Part shown: positions 52,064 through 60,429 of the stretch, piece after piece | Numbering within the stretch: the stretch's first letter is position 1 | Layout of the letters: every line of letters starts with the position of its first letter | DNA from: Chloroflexota bacterium | GTDB lineage: Bacteria > Chloroflexota > UBA11872 | Assembly: GCA_028874175.1 (NCBI GenBank) | Contig: JAPPLN010000011.1 | Span: 1-61,767 of the forward strand | Direction of reading: 5' to 3' | Length of the DNA stretch: 61,767 nucleotides | The notes under the pieces: model-generated | What the model saw: the letters and a program-made list of their open reading frames with translations, nothing else | Databases searched by the model: none | Told to the model about the DNA's origin: nothing | Made by a program: the position numbers and the translations under genes

Positions 52064-52360
52064 CTAGCCCAGGCCCGGAATCTTCAGCCCGCCGGTCAGC
52101 CCGCCCAACTTGCCCTTCGCCAGTTCCTGCGACTGCTCCATCGCGTCGTTCACCGCCACCAGGATCATTTCTGACAAAAACTCGGCGTCCTCCGGATCGA
52201 TCACCGATGGATCGATGTCAATCGACACCACCCGCTGATCCCCGGTCGCCACCACCTTCACGGCCCCGCCGCCCGCCGTGGCCTCCACCGTCATCTGCTT
52301 CAGTTCCTCTTGAACCTTCTCCATCTGCTTCTGGAACTGCCGGAACATCTTCATCGACAT
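52064..52360 (-). CDS. ybaB: Nucleoid-associated protein YbaB/EbfC
   Basis: A 98-residue small DNA-binding protein. An N-terminal helix 'QFQKQMEKVQEELKQMTVEATAGGGAVKV' and the strand-rich 'GDQRVVSIDIDPSVI' are typical. It starts 3 bases after dnaX and lies directly before recR, as in most bacteria. Confidence 0.93.
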   Translation of the reverse strand: MSMKMFRQFQKQMEKVQEELKQMTVEATAGGGAVKVVATGDQRVVSIDIDPSVIDPEDAEFLSEMILVAVNDAMEQSQELAKGKLGGLTGGLKIPGLG

Positions 52361-52363
52361 GCG

Positions 52364-54010
52364 TCAACCTCCCGTTGCGGAACTGTCTGGAATGGATGTC
52401 GCCCCATACTCGCGCATCGCCACCCGAACCACCGGATCGTCGTCCACCTGCCGCTCCGTCGGAGGCCGTCGGGCTGGCGTCGGGGCGCTGCGTTGCTCGT
52501 TGCGAACCTGGATCGGACGGTCCAGCACCTGCGACAGCGCCCGGGCCACTTGGCGCAGCGCGTCCGGCTGCTGCACTCGCTCGAACAGGAACCGGCTGCG
52601 ATACCCCAGCGTCACCGTGCCGTCGGCGTAATCCAGCACCTCCGCTTCGCCCGCGTACGGCGCAATTTCGCGAGCCTGCTCGCGGATCACCGAAACCCAT
52701 TCGTCCTTCCGGGCCGCGATCGTCGCCGCCGAAAGCTCCCCATCCGGGGCAGCCGGGCGTCCTGCGGGTGCGGGCGCCGGCTGCGGCGGAGGCTTTGCTG
52801 TAGCCGCCGGCGCTTCCACCGGCCGCGCGGGCGCGGGCGAGGGACGTGCCGCCGGCCTCGGCTCGCTTACCGCCGGAGCGGGCGCCGCGGCTTCCATCGG
52901 GTCGGTAATCGACAGCACCGCCCGCGCAAACGCCAGTTCCAATTCCAGCGTCGCGTCCACACCCGTCCGTGATGGCGGGTCCGGCTCCGCAAACACCTCC
53001 AGCGTGCGCACGATGTCGCGCAGGCTTGAGCTCTCCGTGCGCCGCGTCAGCTCAAACGCCTCGTCCTCCGTCAGGTGCCCCACCGCCGTCGTTTCGGATG
53101 ACGTCTTCAGGATCAGGATGTCCCGCAGGATGTCGATGATCTGCTGGCGCAGCGTGTTCGGGCTCGTCCCGTCGTCGATAGCCTGACCGATCGCCTGCAA
53201 ACCCGCCGCCGCGTCCCCGTCCATCAGGTGCCCAAGCAGCAGAATCACCGCGTCGCGCCCAGTCAGGCCGAGCATCGAGTTCACGGCGTCTGACGAAGCG
53301 TCGTTATCGCTATACGCCAGCGCCTGGTCCAGCAGGCTCACCGCGTCCCGCGCACTGCCGCCCGCGTTGCGAGCCAGCGTATGCAGCGCCGCTTCCTCGA
53401 TTTGGGCCCCCTCCGTCTCCGCAATGCTGCGCAACTGCGACGTCAGCTCCAGCACCCCAATGCGACGAAACGTCAGGTGCTGCGTCCGCGACCTGATCGT
53501 CGCCGGCACCCGGTGCGGCTCCGTCGTCGCCAGCACAAACAGCGTCTGCGGCGGCGGCTCCTCCAGCGTCTTCAGCAGCGCGTCCTTTGCCGGCGCCGAA
53601 AGCTGATGGACCTCGTCAATGATGTACACCCGGTACCGCCCCGCCCCCGGCGCAAACTGCGTCAGCTCCCGGATCTCGCGGATATCGTCAATCCCGCGAT
53701 GCGACGCCGCGTCCATCTCGATCAGGTCCAGGAACGACCCGCTCGCAATCGCCTGGCAGTGCTCGCAGCTCCCGCACGTCTCCGCCTGGATCCCTTCCAG
53801 GCAATTCACCGCCTTCGCCAGCAGCCGCGCCGCCGTCGTCTTGCCCGTGCCTCGCTCGCCCGAGAACAGGTACGCGTGACTCAGCCGGTTATGCACCAGC
53901 GCGTTCTGCAGCGTCCGCACCACGTGCTCCTGGCCAATCAGCTCGTCAAACCGCTGCGGCCGATAGCGGTTATACAGCGCCTGAAACGACGGCGGACGCG
54001 ACGCAGCCAC
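52364..54010 (-). CDS. dnaX: DNA polymerase III subunit gamma/tau
   Basis: A 548-residue clamp-loader ATPase. It starts 'YNRYRPQRFDELIGQEHVVRTL'; Walker A GERGTGKTT near residue 51, the zinc module 'CGSCEHC' near residue 79, Walker B 'IDEVHQLS' near residue 122, 'TLEEPP', and the sensor-type SRTQ (in place of SRCQ). A Pro/Ala-rich linker at about residues 375-420 leads to the tau C-terminal domain (to 548). No A-rich slippery site for making gamma by frameshift was seen. First gene of the dnaX operon. Confidence 0.95.
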   Translation of the reverse strand: MAASRPPSFQALYNRYRPQRFDELIGQEHVVRTLQNALVHNRLSHAYLFSGERGTGKTTAARLLAKAVNCLEGIQAETCGSCEHCQAIASGSFLDLIEMDAASHRGIDDIREIRELTQFAPGAGRYRVYIIDEVHQLSAPAKDALLKTLEEPPPQTLFVLATTEPHRVPATIRSRTQHLTFRRIGVLELTSQLRSIAETEGAQIEEAALHTLARNAGGSARDAVSLLDQALAYSDNDASSDAVNSMLGLTGRDAVILLLGHLMDGDAAAGLQAIGQAIDDGTSPNTLRQQIIDILRDILILKTSSETTAVGHLTEDEAFELTRRTESSSLRDIVRTLEVFAEPDPPSRTGVDATLELELAFARAVLSITDPMEAAAPAPAVSEPRPAARPSPAPARPVEAPAATAKPPPQPAPAPAGRPAAPDGELSAATIAARKDEWVSVIREQAREIAPYAGEAEVLDYADGTVTLGYRSRFLFERVQQPDALRQVARALSQVLDRPIQVRNEQRSAPTPARRPPTERQVDDDPVVRVAMREYGATSIPDSSATGG

Positions 54011-54275
54011 ATGAGCCTCCCAGCCTTACGGCGCCATCATCATAGAGACAGAGGCCGCTCTTTCACCCTCTCCCCGTGAAGAACTCTGCAAGACGCCCCG
54101 GGTCTTCGAATGTGCAGCCGCGTCTTAATCCCTCTCCTCGGGGAGCGGGTTGGGGTGAGGGGTCTTCCGCGCTACCAGCTTCAGGCTACGCAAAGATCGT
54201 CCGTGGGAGAGGGTCGGGGTGAGAGTCCTCTGGGCAACTACCCCCGACCCAGCACCATCTTTCCAGGCCGCGCCG

Positions 54276-54376
54276 TTCTTCACCCTCTCCAAGGGGAGAG
54301 GCAGATTCCGGCGTCTTCGGCGGAAATCGGTGAGGGGTCTTCCGCGCAATCAGCCTCAGGTCACCCGGAGGTCTCG
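54276..54376. repeat. Interspersed repeat family A, copy b
   Basis: Same organisation as copy a. The second stem reads TTCCGGCG/CGGCGGAA, with one mismatched pair, intermediate between the two perfectly paired forms seen in copies a and e. Confidence 0.85.
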
Positions 54377-54433
54377 CCTGGCGGAAGGGGTCAGCAATCT
54401 GGGTCTTCCCGGCACCCCGCCTCGGGTTAAGCA

Positions 54434-54513
54434 GTGGTCTTCTGTGGGAGACAGTCGTTGCAACCCAAGAGTCGAAGAAGGCCACGCCCAACCTCATCAA
54501 AGAAAAAGAGGCC
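54434..54513. repeat. Repeat family C, copy 1
   Basis: About 80 bases ('gtggtctcctgtggcag'-type start, 'cagtcgttgca', 'aggccacgccca..ctcatcaaa', ending 'gaggccg'). The partner at 54715-54795 matches with scattered substitutions and a short gap. Family C follows a family A-like element in both places. Confidence 0.75.
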
Positions 54514-54620
54514 GGTCTTCCTCCCTCTCCCCATGGGAGAGGGTCGGGGTGAGGGTCTTCCGCGCACCCACCCTCAGGCTACGCAAAGCTCTCCGGTATC
54601 AATCCCTTCAGAGGAACGCC

Positions 54621-54725
54621 GCTCTTCATCCTCTCCAAGGGGAGAGGCAGATTCCGGCGTCTTCGGCGGAAATCGGTGAGGGGTCTTCCGGGCACCCAGC
54701 CTCGGGTTACCCAAAGGTCTCCTGT
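54621..54725. repeat. Interspersed repeat family A, copy c
   Basis: Near-identical to copy b in the hairpin region, including the one mismatched pair in the second stem. It runs straight into family C copy 2. Confidence 0.85.
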
Positions 54726-54795
54726 GGCAGGCAGTCGTTGCAGTCCAGAAATCGAAGCAGGCCACGCCCATCCTCATCAAAATAGAGGCCGCGCA
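54715..54795. repeat. Repeat family C, copy 2
   Basis: Second copy of the 80-base unit of 54434-54513. It overlaps the end of family A copy c by a few bases. Confidence 0.75.
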
Positions 54796-55126
54796 CCCGC
54801 CGTCGACCCGCCCAACAACGCCTTACCGTCGGGCCACGGCTCCGGCCAGGTGGACTCGCGGCGCCCGAAGGGGGCTTCGTACCGCTGCTTCCTCTCGGAC
54901 CTGACGGGGTTGGAAGGCCTTCGTCGCACGAGGCCCGGCGTTCAATACCGAGCGTCGGCGGCAGACACGTTACGGATGGACCTCGGGCGGGGATTCAGCC
55001 CGCTGTAGCGGATTGCGGATCAAGGGCACCGCTAGCTCCCCACCTAGCGCGGCCTCCCCTCGATACTGTCACGCCCCCCCCACCCGGTCAATCCGCCCCT
55101 TGTGGCCCAGGCTGCCGTGCTTGTGG

Positions 55127-55148
55127 CCCAGGCTGCGCGCAGCCTGGG
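55127..55148. repeat. Repeat family B, copy 1 (22-bp perfect palindrome)
   Basis: CCCAGGCTGCG and its exact reverse complement with no spacer. It is preceded by 'tgtgg' and followed by 'accctc'. A truncated copy stands directly before it (55103-55115). Family B lies ahead of a family A copy here and at 55314. Confidence 0.88.
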
Positions 55149-55179
55149 ACCCTCTTCAGTCCGCCCGTAGGGGCGCTCC

Positions 55180-55283
55180 GCTCTTCACCCTCTCCGAGGG
55201 GAGAGGCAGGCTCGGCCGTCCTCGGCCGAAACCGGTGAGGGGTCTTCCGGGCAACCGTCCTCCGGTTATGCAGGATCTCTCTG
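55180..55283. repeat. Interspersed repeat family A, copy d
   Basis: First hairpin has loop GAGG; second stem CTCGGCCG/CGGCCGAA, of the same type as copy a apart from one base. Confidence 0.85.
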
Positions 55284-55313
55284 TATCGCCATGAGGCCCA
55301 CGCTCCCACGTGG

Positions 55314-55335
55314 CCCAGGCTGCGCGCAGCCTGGG
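55314..55335. repeat. Repeat family B, copy 2
   Basis: Identical to 55127-55148 and again followed at a short distance ('cttcagtcc...gggggcgctccgctc') by a family A copy. Confidence 0.88.
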
Positions 55336-55377
55336 ACCATCTTCAGTCCCGCCCGAGTCTCTCCTGGGGGCGCTCCG

Positions 55378-55510
55378 CTCCTCACCCTCTCCGAGGGGAG
55401 AGGCAGAACCTGTCCTGAGCTTGCCGAAGGATTCCGGCGTCTTCGCCGGAAATCGGTGAGGGGTCCTCCGGGCATCCACCGCCGGGTGATGCATAGGTCT
55501 CGGTGGAGAC
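55378..55510. repeat. Interspersed repeat family A, copy e, interrupted
   Basis: Same layout as the other copies, with second stem TTCCGGCG/CGCCGGAA perfectly paired. Between the first and second hairpins it carries 24 extra bases (55408-55431) matching the short repeat seen near 60.9 and 61.55 kb ('cctgtcctgagcttgccgaa' type). Copies b and c lack them at the same point. Confidence 0.88.
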
Positions 55511-55571
55511 CCACCCGCACCTCGCACGGTACGCGCCCCTGTAGCATGTCGGGTCAGGAGGGAGGTTTGCG

Positions 55572-56135
55572 ATGGCTGTCACCGACCTGGGCGCCCGCCT
55601 GTTAACCGCCGACGACCTGCTGCGGCTGTCCGGCGAAGGCGTGCGCGGCGAACTGATCCGGGGGGTGCTCTGCGAAACCATGCCAACGGGACAAGAGCAC
55701 GGACAGATCGTCGTGAACCTGGTGGTTCTGCTGGGAAACTTCGTTAAGCCCCGGCAGTTGGGCGTCCTCACGGCCTCGGACTCCGGCGTCTGGCTGGAAC
55801 GCGATCCCGACACCGTGCGCGAGCCGGACATTGCCTTCTTCGCGGCGGAGACAATGTCGCTCGACGAGCGCGTCACCGGCTACGCCGAAGTCGCGCCCGA
55901 CCTGGTCGTCGAAATCGCCTCGCCCGGCGACACCCGCCGGGAGCTAAACGACAAGGCGCTCATGTGGCTCAGCTTCGGTGTGTCCTTGGTCTGGGTGGTG
56001 AATCCAGAGCAACGGACGGTGGACGTGCATCGGGCCAACCGTCCCGTCGTGACCCTGAACGACACCGACACGTTGGACGGGCTGGACGTGCTGCCCGGCT
56101 TCACCTGCCAGGTATCCGCCGTCTTCCACCCCTAA
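55572..56135 (+). CDS. Uma2 family endonuclease-like protein
   Basis: A 187-residue protein of the Uma2/DUF820 family, a PD-(D/E)XK-like fold. Recognisable pieces are 'LTADDLLRLSGEGVRGELIRGVL' (start), 'REPDIAFF' (catalytic Asp) near residue 78, 'PDLVVEIASPGDTRRELNDKALMW' with Glu and a downstream Lys, and 'VWVVNPEQRTVDVHR'. These genes are common in Chloroflexota and Cyanobacteria in many copies and often lie in mobile or accessory regions. A GGAGGGAGG site about 5-8 bases before ATG 55572 supports the start. The function in vivo is unknown. Confidence 0.87.
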   Translation: MAVTDLGARLLTADDLLRLSGEGVRGELIRGVLCETMPTGQEHGQIVVNLVVLLGNFVKPRQLGVLTASDSGVWLERDPDTVREPDIAFFAAETMSLDERVTGYAEVAPDLVVEIASPGDTRRELNDKALMWLSFGVSLVWVVNPEQRTVDVHRANRPVVTLNDTDTLDGLDVLPGFTCQVSAVFHP

Positions 56136-56167
56136 CCCGCAGTCCGCTCCGTCATCCTGCCCTGTGG

Positions 56168-56189
56168 CCCAGGCTGCGCGCAGCCTGGG
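56168..56189. repeat. Repeat family B, copy 3
   Basis: Identical 22-bp palindrome to 55127-55148, again preceded by 'tgtgg' and followed by 'accctc'. A mutated copy follows near 56217. Confidence 0.88.
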
Positions 56190-56371
56190 ACCCTCCCAAG
56201 CCGTTCGCGGCTAGTGGCCCACGCTTCGCGCAACCTGCGACCCTCCCCCTCCAGCTCGGGCCATTCAGTCTTTGTCTTCATCACACTTCTCACTACTCTC
56301 CGCTCACTCCTCGCTTTGCCACGCCTCAGACCGGCCTCTCCCGCTCGCAACCCACCTCCAGCCCACCCACC

Positions 56372-56388
56372 CCGGTCATGGTGAGCCG
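56372..56388. repeat. 17-bp direct repeat, left flank of the island
   Basis: CCGGTCATGGTGAGCCG, identical to 60861-60877. The pair brackets the AT-richer island, but the motif resembles a common short interspersed repeat rather than a site-specific attachment site. Confidence 0.55.
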
Positions 56389-56785
56389 CTCCGTAGTTTG
56401 CTGAGGAGCGAGTCGAACGACAACTCCCACCCTCCAGACTCTCTATCTAACCCTCAACTGCCGGGCCCAATCCTTCGGCGGCCCGTAATCGCCCCGTTCA
56501 TAATGAGCCTATCCAGGGCCTGTCGACCTAGTCCGTCATCCGTCGTCCGCGTTTACTCTTGCGTAAGGACCGGACTGAGCCTGACTTCTTCGGGCAGAAG
56601 ACCAAGAACCCGCAGCTACACCTGCTCGTGGCAAGCGAGCCAGTGCTCTGCGGTGAGACTTTCCTGGACTTGCCAAACGGCCGGGCCGAACCACGTCTCC
56701 TCACTACGCAGGACCCTAATGCACCCGCCACCAGCCAAGCGCTGCACGTACACTTCTTCGTCACACTCAGCACGAGCACCATTCG

Positions 56786-58291
56786 ATGCCCCGATTCTTC
56801 GGACCCCTACGCGAGTACGCCGACGCAGGATCGGTGGTTATAGAGCGTCAATCCCCACACTACGCCGACGTCATCTATATTCCATCGCGCGAACGCTTGC
56901 AACGCTCAGATGTCGACTCAAGCAGCACTAGTCTTCCTCGCGCCAGACTCCTACGAATAGACGTTCGAAATGAGAGTCTAGTCATATTTCCCATCAATAC
57001 GTTTCCAAGCGCAATCAACCCGCACGGTTTCCTCCGTCAGAAGTATGCTCAAGTCAATTCGATAACCATCCAAGGTTGGGAACTCATCGGATCAGACCTC
57101 ACACGGATCGTCTTTCCACCAGCACCTGAAAGACACGACTACGCCATAGAATTCGAATACTCGGACCAAGACGAGGTAATGTTGACTCTGGAAGATCTAC
57201 CATCGTGCTTCATCAAGGACTACGATCATGGATTGGGCTTCACAAAGCCTTATCGATTCATAATCGAGGCGGTAGAGCTGCTTTCAGATTGCACTTCACT
57301 TGTTATAAGTCGAGAGTGTGAGACTCGAATTGATCCCGAAGATGGAGAGTTCTACATATCCATAGATGACTTAGAAATTGTGAGGAAGGCTATTGATCGT
57401 ACAGTGAGGCATGCACAAAATGCAGCTCGTTCCATAAACTACGCCACGACACACAATCTCTTCGCAGCAAAGACTGGTCATGCATTCATTCCCGTGAAGA
57501 CCGGTCGGAGTCCATTGCGAAAAATCTTGACAGACGCCGCAATACGTTCAGACGATACACTCACGCAAGACGAGCAGGATGAGATGCTCGATATTTTCGC
57601 TAAGAATACAAGGTCTCTAGCTGCCAATAAACCGAGGCAGCTTGCAACTCTCAAGACAGATATAGAGTTAGTTACCATTGATACATTAATCGCTCGATTC
57701 CAGGAATTGATGGGCAAGCGCACAACCGAAAGGCTATGGCAGCAGTTTCTGAATGAGAATTCTTTCATTCTAAGCTTGGCATTTGGATATCCGATTGTAA
57801 AAGTGTGCGAGCAAGCCTCGATGGGCGGGCACACAATTACGGGTTCCGGTGAGACTATCGCAGACTACTTGGTCAAGAACAGCTTGACCAACAATTGCGC
57901 TATAATAGAAATCAAGACAGCTAAGACCAAGTTGCTCAATAAGAGTCGTTATCGTGGATCGGTGTATTCTCCTTCAAGTTACTTGGTGGGTGCTGTCAAT
58001 CAAGCTCTGAAGCAGAAGAATAACTTTGAAAGGGAAATCTCTAGAATAAAGGATAACAGCAGGATCTACGATATTGAATCGTTCGCAGTTAGCTGCTGTC
58101 TCATCGTCGGCTCAATGCCTGATGATGAGGAGATGAAGCAATCCTTTGAGCTCTTTCGCGGCAATTCTAAGAATGTGCAAATCATAACATTCGATGAACT
58201 ACTGCTCAAGCTAACTAACCTGAGGGAGCTGCTTTCTTCACCACCAGTGGAGACGGTCTCAAATTCGGAGTCACTCGAATTGCCTTTCTGA
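56786..58291 (+). CDS. Shedu-like (DUF4263) nuclease, probable phage defence
   Basis: A 501-residue protein. The C-terminal 190 residues match the Shedu/SduA nuclease domain (DUF4263), a PD-(D/E)XK fold: 'ERLWQQFLNENSFIL' (Glu near residue 314), 'ETIADYLVKN' (Asp near 359), 'AIIEIKTAKTKLL' (Glu-x-Lys near 375) and 'AVNQALKQKNNFERE' (Gln motif). The first 300 residues are not recognised, as in other Shedu proteins whose N-termini vary. The coding sequence is visibly AT-richer than its neighbours, consistent with horizontal transfer. Shedu is a known single-gene anti-phage system; its expected role is DNA cleavage after sensing infection. Confidence 0.75.
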   Translation: MPRFFGPLREYADAGSVVIERQSPHYADVIYIPSRERLQRSDVDSSSTSLPRARLLRIDVRNESLVIFPINTFPSAINPHGFLRQKYAQVNSITIQGWELIGSDLTRIVFPPAPERHDYAIEFEYSDQDEVMLTLEDLPSCFIKDYDHGLGFTKPYRFIIEAVELLSDCTSLVISRECETRIDPEDGEFYISIDDLEIVRKAIDRTVRHAQNAARSINYATTHNLFAAKTGHAFIPVKTGRSPLRKILTDAAIRSDDTLTQDEQDEMLDIFAKNTRSLAANKPRQLATLKTDIELVTIDTLIARFQELMGKRTTERLWQQFLNENSFILSLAFGYPIVKVCEQASMGGHTITGSGETIADYLVKNSLTNNCAIIEIKTAKTKLLNKSRYRGSVYSPSSYLVGAVNQALKQKNNFEREISRIKDNSRIYDIESFAVSCCLIVGSMPDDEEMKQSFELFRGNSKNVQIITFDELLLKLTNLRELLSSPPVETVSNSESLELPF

Positions 58292-59275
58292 TTGTGTGAG
58301 TAGTCTTGAGTCGCGTGAAGGAGGGCTTTACCGAACGGGAACCATGCCAGAGAAATGTCGGCAAAGTGGCTCGTTCCCTTGCATTCGTCGTGGATTGCGT
58401 AGCTCTCAGGGTACCGTCATTAGAGGTGGACAGCTAGGCTTGCTGGCTTCGATAGCACCTCGATGACTTTTTTTGGAATGGGGCACTGAATTCCAGCACC
58501 CTACTGGATCGTTCGGCGGGAAACGCAGGAGAAGCGCCTTCAACTCATCCTGAAGCAGGTCAGTCTCTTGGTGCAGTCGATCCATGTCTGCTTGCAGCCG
58601 TGCCACCGATCATTTGATCCGTATCGACCAGCTTACAACGCGGCACGGGTGCCAGGCAACGCCAATAGCCCACAGCCTACCGGATTGCTCAGACCGAGAA
58701 TTATCCTCCATTCAGGAAGTCGTGACTGCAAGCCGAGCAACGCCGTCAAGATTCCCGTCGCCGAGGCCAGTAAGTTGATGATCACCAGAATGGGAACCCT
58801 GGCGAACCACTTCATCAGTCGCGTCTCAAGGTTCGCGAGGTCGGCCTTCCTCGCCAGATGGTTGAATGCCCCCTCAAGTCGGGCAAGTCGTTCCGCTTTT
58901 GTTGCCATTGGTATCTAGCTGCCGACGATCCCTGAACCGCGCAGATTAGTCGGCGTGTCCAGTAGTCGGAATACGTTCGCTCCTATAGAATTCTACCAAC
59001 AAGACTTCAGTAGAGCTTGAGAGTATTCGGCACGTCCTCATGCAAATGCGCCGTCTCCTGCCTATACCTGTCGACGAGGATTGGAATGACGGTCTTTCGG
59101 TCTAGACAGCGCTCGGGACGGTCGGCCCGTAGGATTTCAACGCTCAAGTAGGCACCGTGCAGAGACTCTTCCTCCTCCCGGCAGAGTAGCTGTGCAACTC
59201 ACCAACAACAAATGTAATTGCTGCCCTCCTAATGCAATCGTTACGTCGGGCTATACTCTGAAGATCGACAATCCA
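58292..59275. other. Mostly non-coding spacer within the island
   Basis: About 980 bases between the Shedu-like gene and the small-gene pair. The only fair candidates are minus-strand frames at 58633-58908 (listed) and 58406-58606, whose start 'ARLQADMDRLHQETDLLQDELKALLLR' is a coiled-coil-like segment similar to the beginning of some IS-type integrases. It may be a decayed fragment. Confidence 0.4.
58633..58908 (-). CDS. Small membrane protein, possibly degenerate
   Basis: A 91-residue protein: an N-terminal helix rich in charged residues ('ERLARLEGAFNHLARKADLANLETRLMKWF') followed by one hydrophobic segment (about residues 38-60) and an odd, mostly non-hydrophobic tail. The helix-plus-anchor form is like that of phage XhlA-like or DUF1640-like proteins. 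The tail may be extended by frameshift. Confidence that it is expressed is low. Confidence 0.45.
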   Translation of the reverse strand: MATKAERLARLEGAFNHLARKADLANLETRLMKWFARVPILVIINLLASATGILTALLGLQSRLPEWRIILGLSNPVGCGLLALPGTRAAL

Positions 59276-59623
59276 TTAGCCGAATCGATGACGTCTGACG
59301 TCTTCTGATCGCCTGCCAGCAACAATAATCCTTCTAGTCTCCGGTGCATCTCGACCAACCTCAAATTCGACTCCCAATCCGGTATTGTTTTGTTGCATAT
59401 GCAATCCGTCGATACGCCCATGCAATATTCGAGTATCCTTACGCAGCTCCTTTATTGCCGAATTCACGTATCCGAATTGGTTGTCCGTCTGCTGCTGTAA
59501 CCCACTCACTTTTTCTGTAACGGTGCCTTCAGCTCTCCCAATTCTCCAGAAAAGCCCTGCAATCGATAATACTATACCAACGGCAGCGCTGACCGGCACA
59601 ACCCACTCAGGTATATCATTCAT
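59276..59623 (-). CDS. Membrane-anchored coiled-coil protein of unknown function
   Basis: A 115-residue protein from ATG 59623. It has an N-terminal membrane segment (about residues 8-28, 'VVPVSAAVGIVLSIAGLFW') followed by a long helical stretch ('TEKVSGLQQQTDNQFGYVNSAIKELRKDTRILHGRI') with a coiled-coil look, then a basic C-terminus. The start overlaps the stop of the preceding gene by 8 bases, so both are translated together. AT-richer than most of the window. I do not recognise the family. Confidence 0.6.
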   Translation of the reverse strand: MNDIPEWVVPVSAAVGIVLSIAGLFWRIGRAEGTVTEKVSGLQQQTDNQFGYVNSAIKELRKDTRILHGRIDGLHMQQNNTGLGVEFEVGRDAPETRRIIVAGRRSEDVRRHRFG

Positions 59624-59936
59624 TTGACGCACCATCTTCTTCCGAGGAATCCCTAGACAACTTGAGCACATTGGTTACCGCGTTGTCAAACTCTTCACCG
59701 AAGTCTTCGAGTCCAAGCAGGTTGATCATCAGCGCCCGCGCAAAGTCCACCGTCATACCCTTATTCATAATTATCGCCGTACGCACGTGTGAGCGCTCAT
59801 TAAAGGCAATTCTGACAACAGCCTCGTCGATATTTACCGACATTCCTGTAATCCAAAAGGCCGGTACGGACATAGAGTTCACATATTCCACTGGTTTCTG
59901 TTCTGAAATGTCTGTACTGTTCTCGTCTTCGCTCAT
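59616..59936 (-). CDS. Small soluble protein of unknown function
   Basis: A 106-residue acidic protein, with acidic patches at both ends ('SEDENSTDISEQ' and 'SRDSSEEDGASNE') and a core 'VPAFWITGMSVNIDEAVVRIAFNERSHVRTAIIMNKGMTVDFARALMINLLGLEDFG'. The core arrangement (strands, then a helix with 'FARALMINLLG') recalls small DUF3467-like proteins but is not clearly one. It precedes and overlaps the membrane coiled-coil gene. No signal peptide. Confidence 0.6.
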   Translation of the reverse strand: MSEDENSTDISEQKPVEYVNSMSVPAFWITGMSVNIDEAVVRIAFNERSHVRTAIIMNKGMTVDFARALMINLLGLEDFGEEFDNAVTNVLKLSRDSSEEDGASNE

Positions 59937-60429
59937 AACCCAGTGTGCCTGTGCGTGCTACGCTTGTGGTACAGTACATGGTGGCGGATCAAGTGTCAAC
60001 CTTCTTCTCTTTAGGCTTCCGCGCCGGTGCAACTGTATTTTTTTGGTTTCTTGGCCGGACTTCCCTTGTATCTCCATGTCTCGCGGACTGTCGAATTAGT
60101 AATCCAGTGCGTCTACGACCTAGACCTTAGGGCCTTTGGAATTTGGACAGAGGAGAGAGTCCGGAACAGACTCGTGGTCAGTCGCCAGTGTTCTTTTCTT
60201 GACCGACGGATTGATCGTTGATGAACTAGCTTCAGATTAGAGTCTGTAGTGCAACCCCTTGTGAACGTTAGGATTATCATCTCGTTAATCGTTCTAATCG
60301 ATATCTTAGAGGAGTGGTTCAGGATGAGGAATGTTTCGGTCGACGTGTCTTCAATACTGATTCCTATGTTCCGACCGACTCTTGAGAGAGGTCAATTGGC
60401 CTAAGACCTTCGCTGATCATCCGCTTGTC
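59937..60429. other. Spacer between the island genes and the orphan frame
   Basis: About 490 bases upstream of the two-gene pair. No convincing gene. The minus strand of 60000-60120 contains lysine-rich short frames without a standard start, possibly a gene remnant. It probably holds the promoter of the pair. Confidence 0.4.

Larger units (their letters stand above)
54011..55571. other. 1.56-kb non-coding repeat-rich region
   Basis: No gene is supported here. The stretch is a patchwork of family A repeats (54276, 54621, 55180, 55378), shorter related units near 54057, 54124 and 54515 ('ccctctccccatgggagagg' type, with 'ggtcggggtgaggg'), two copies of family C (54434, 54715) and two of family B (55127, 55314). 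Between 54820 and 55090 lies a region without visible repeats or a convincing open frame. Confidence 0.7.
56136..56785. other. 650-bp non-coding region before the AT-richer island
   Basis: It contains family B at 56168, a degenerate copy near 56217, and a 17-base stretch (56372-56388) repeated at 60861-60877. A change from high-GC to mixed composition begins in the second half. Several short open frames are present but none has gene-like features. Confidence 0.55.

Noticed and set aside
54011-55571. Possible CRISPR array
   Set aside because: Repeats are of several kinds, irregularly spaced and about 100 bases long, with no constant repeat-spacer rhythm. No cas genes are present; the Cas4-like nuclease at 30.4 kb is far away and fits the general RecB family.
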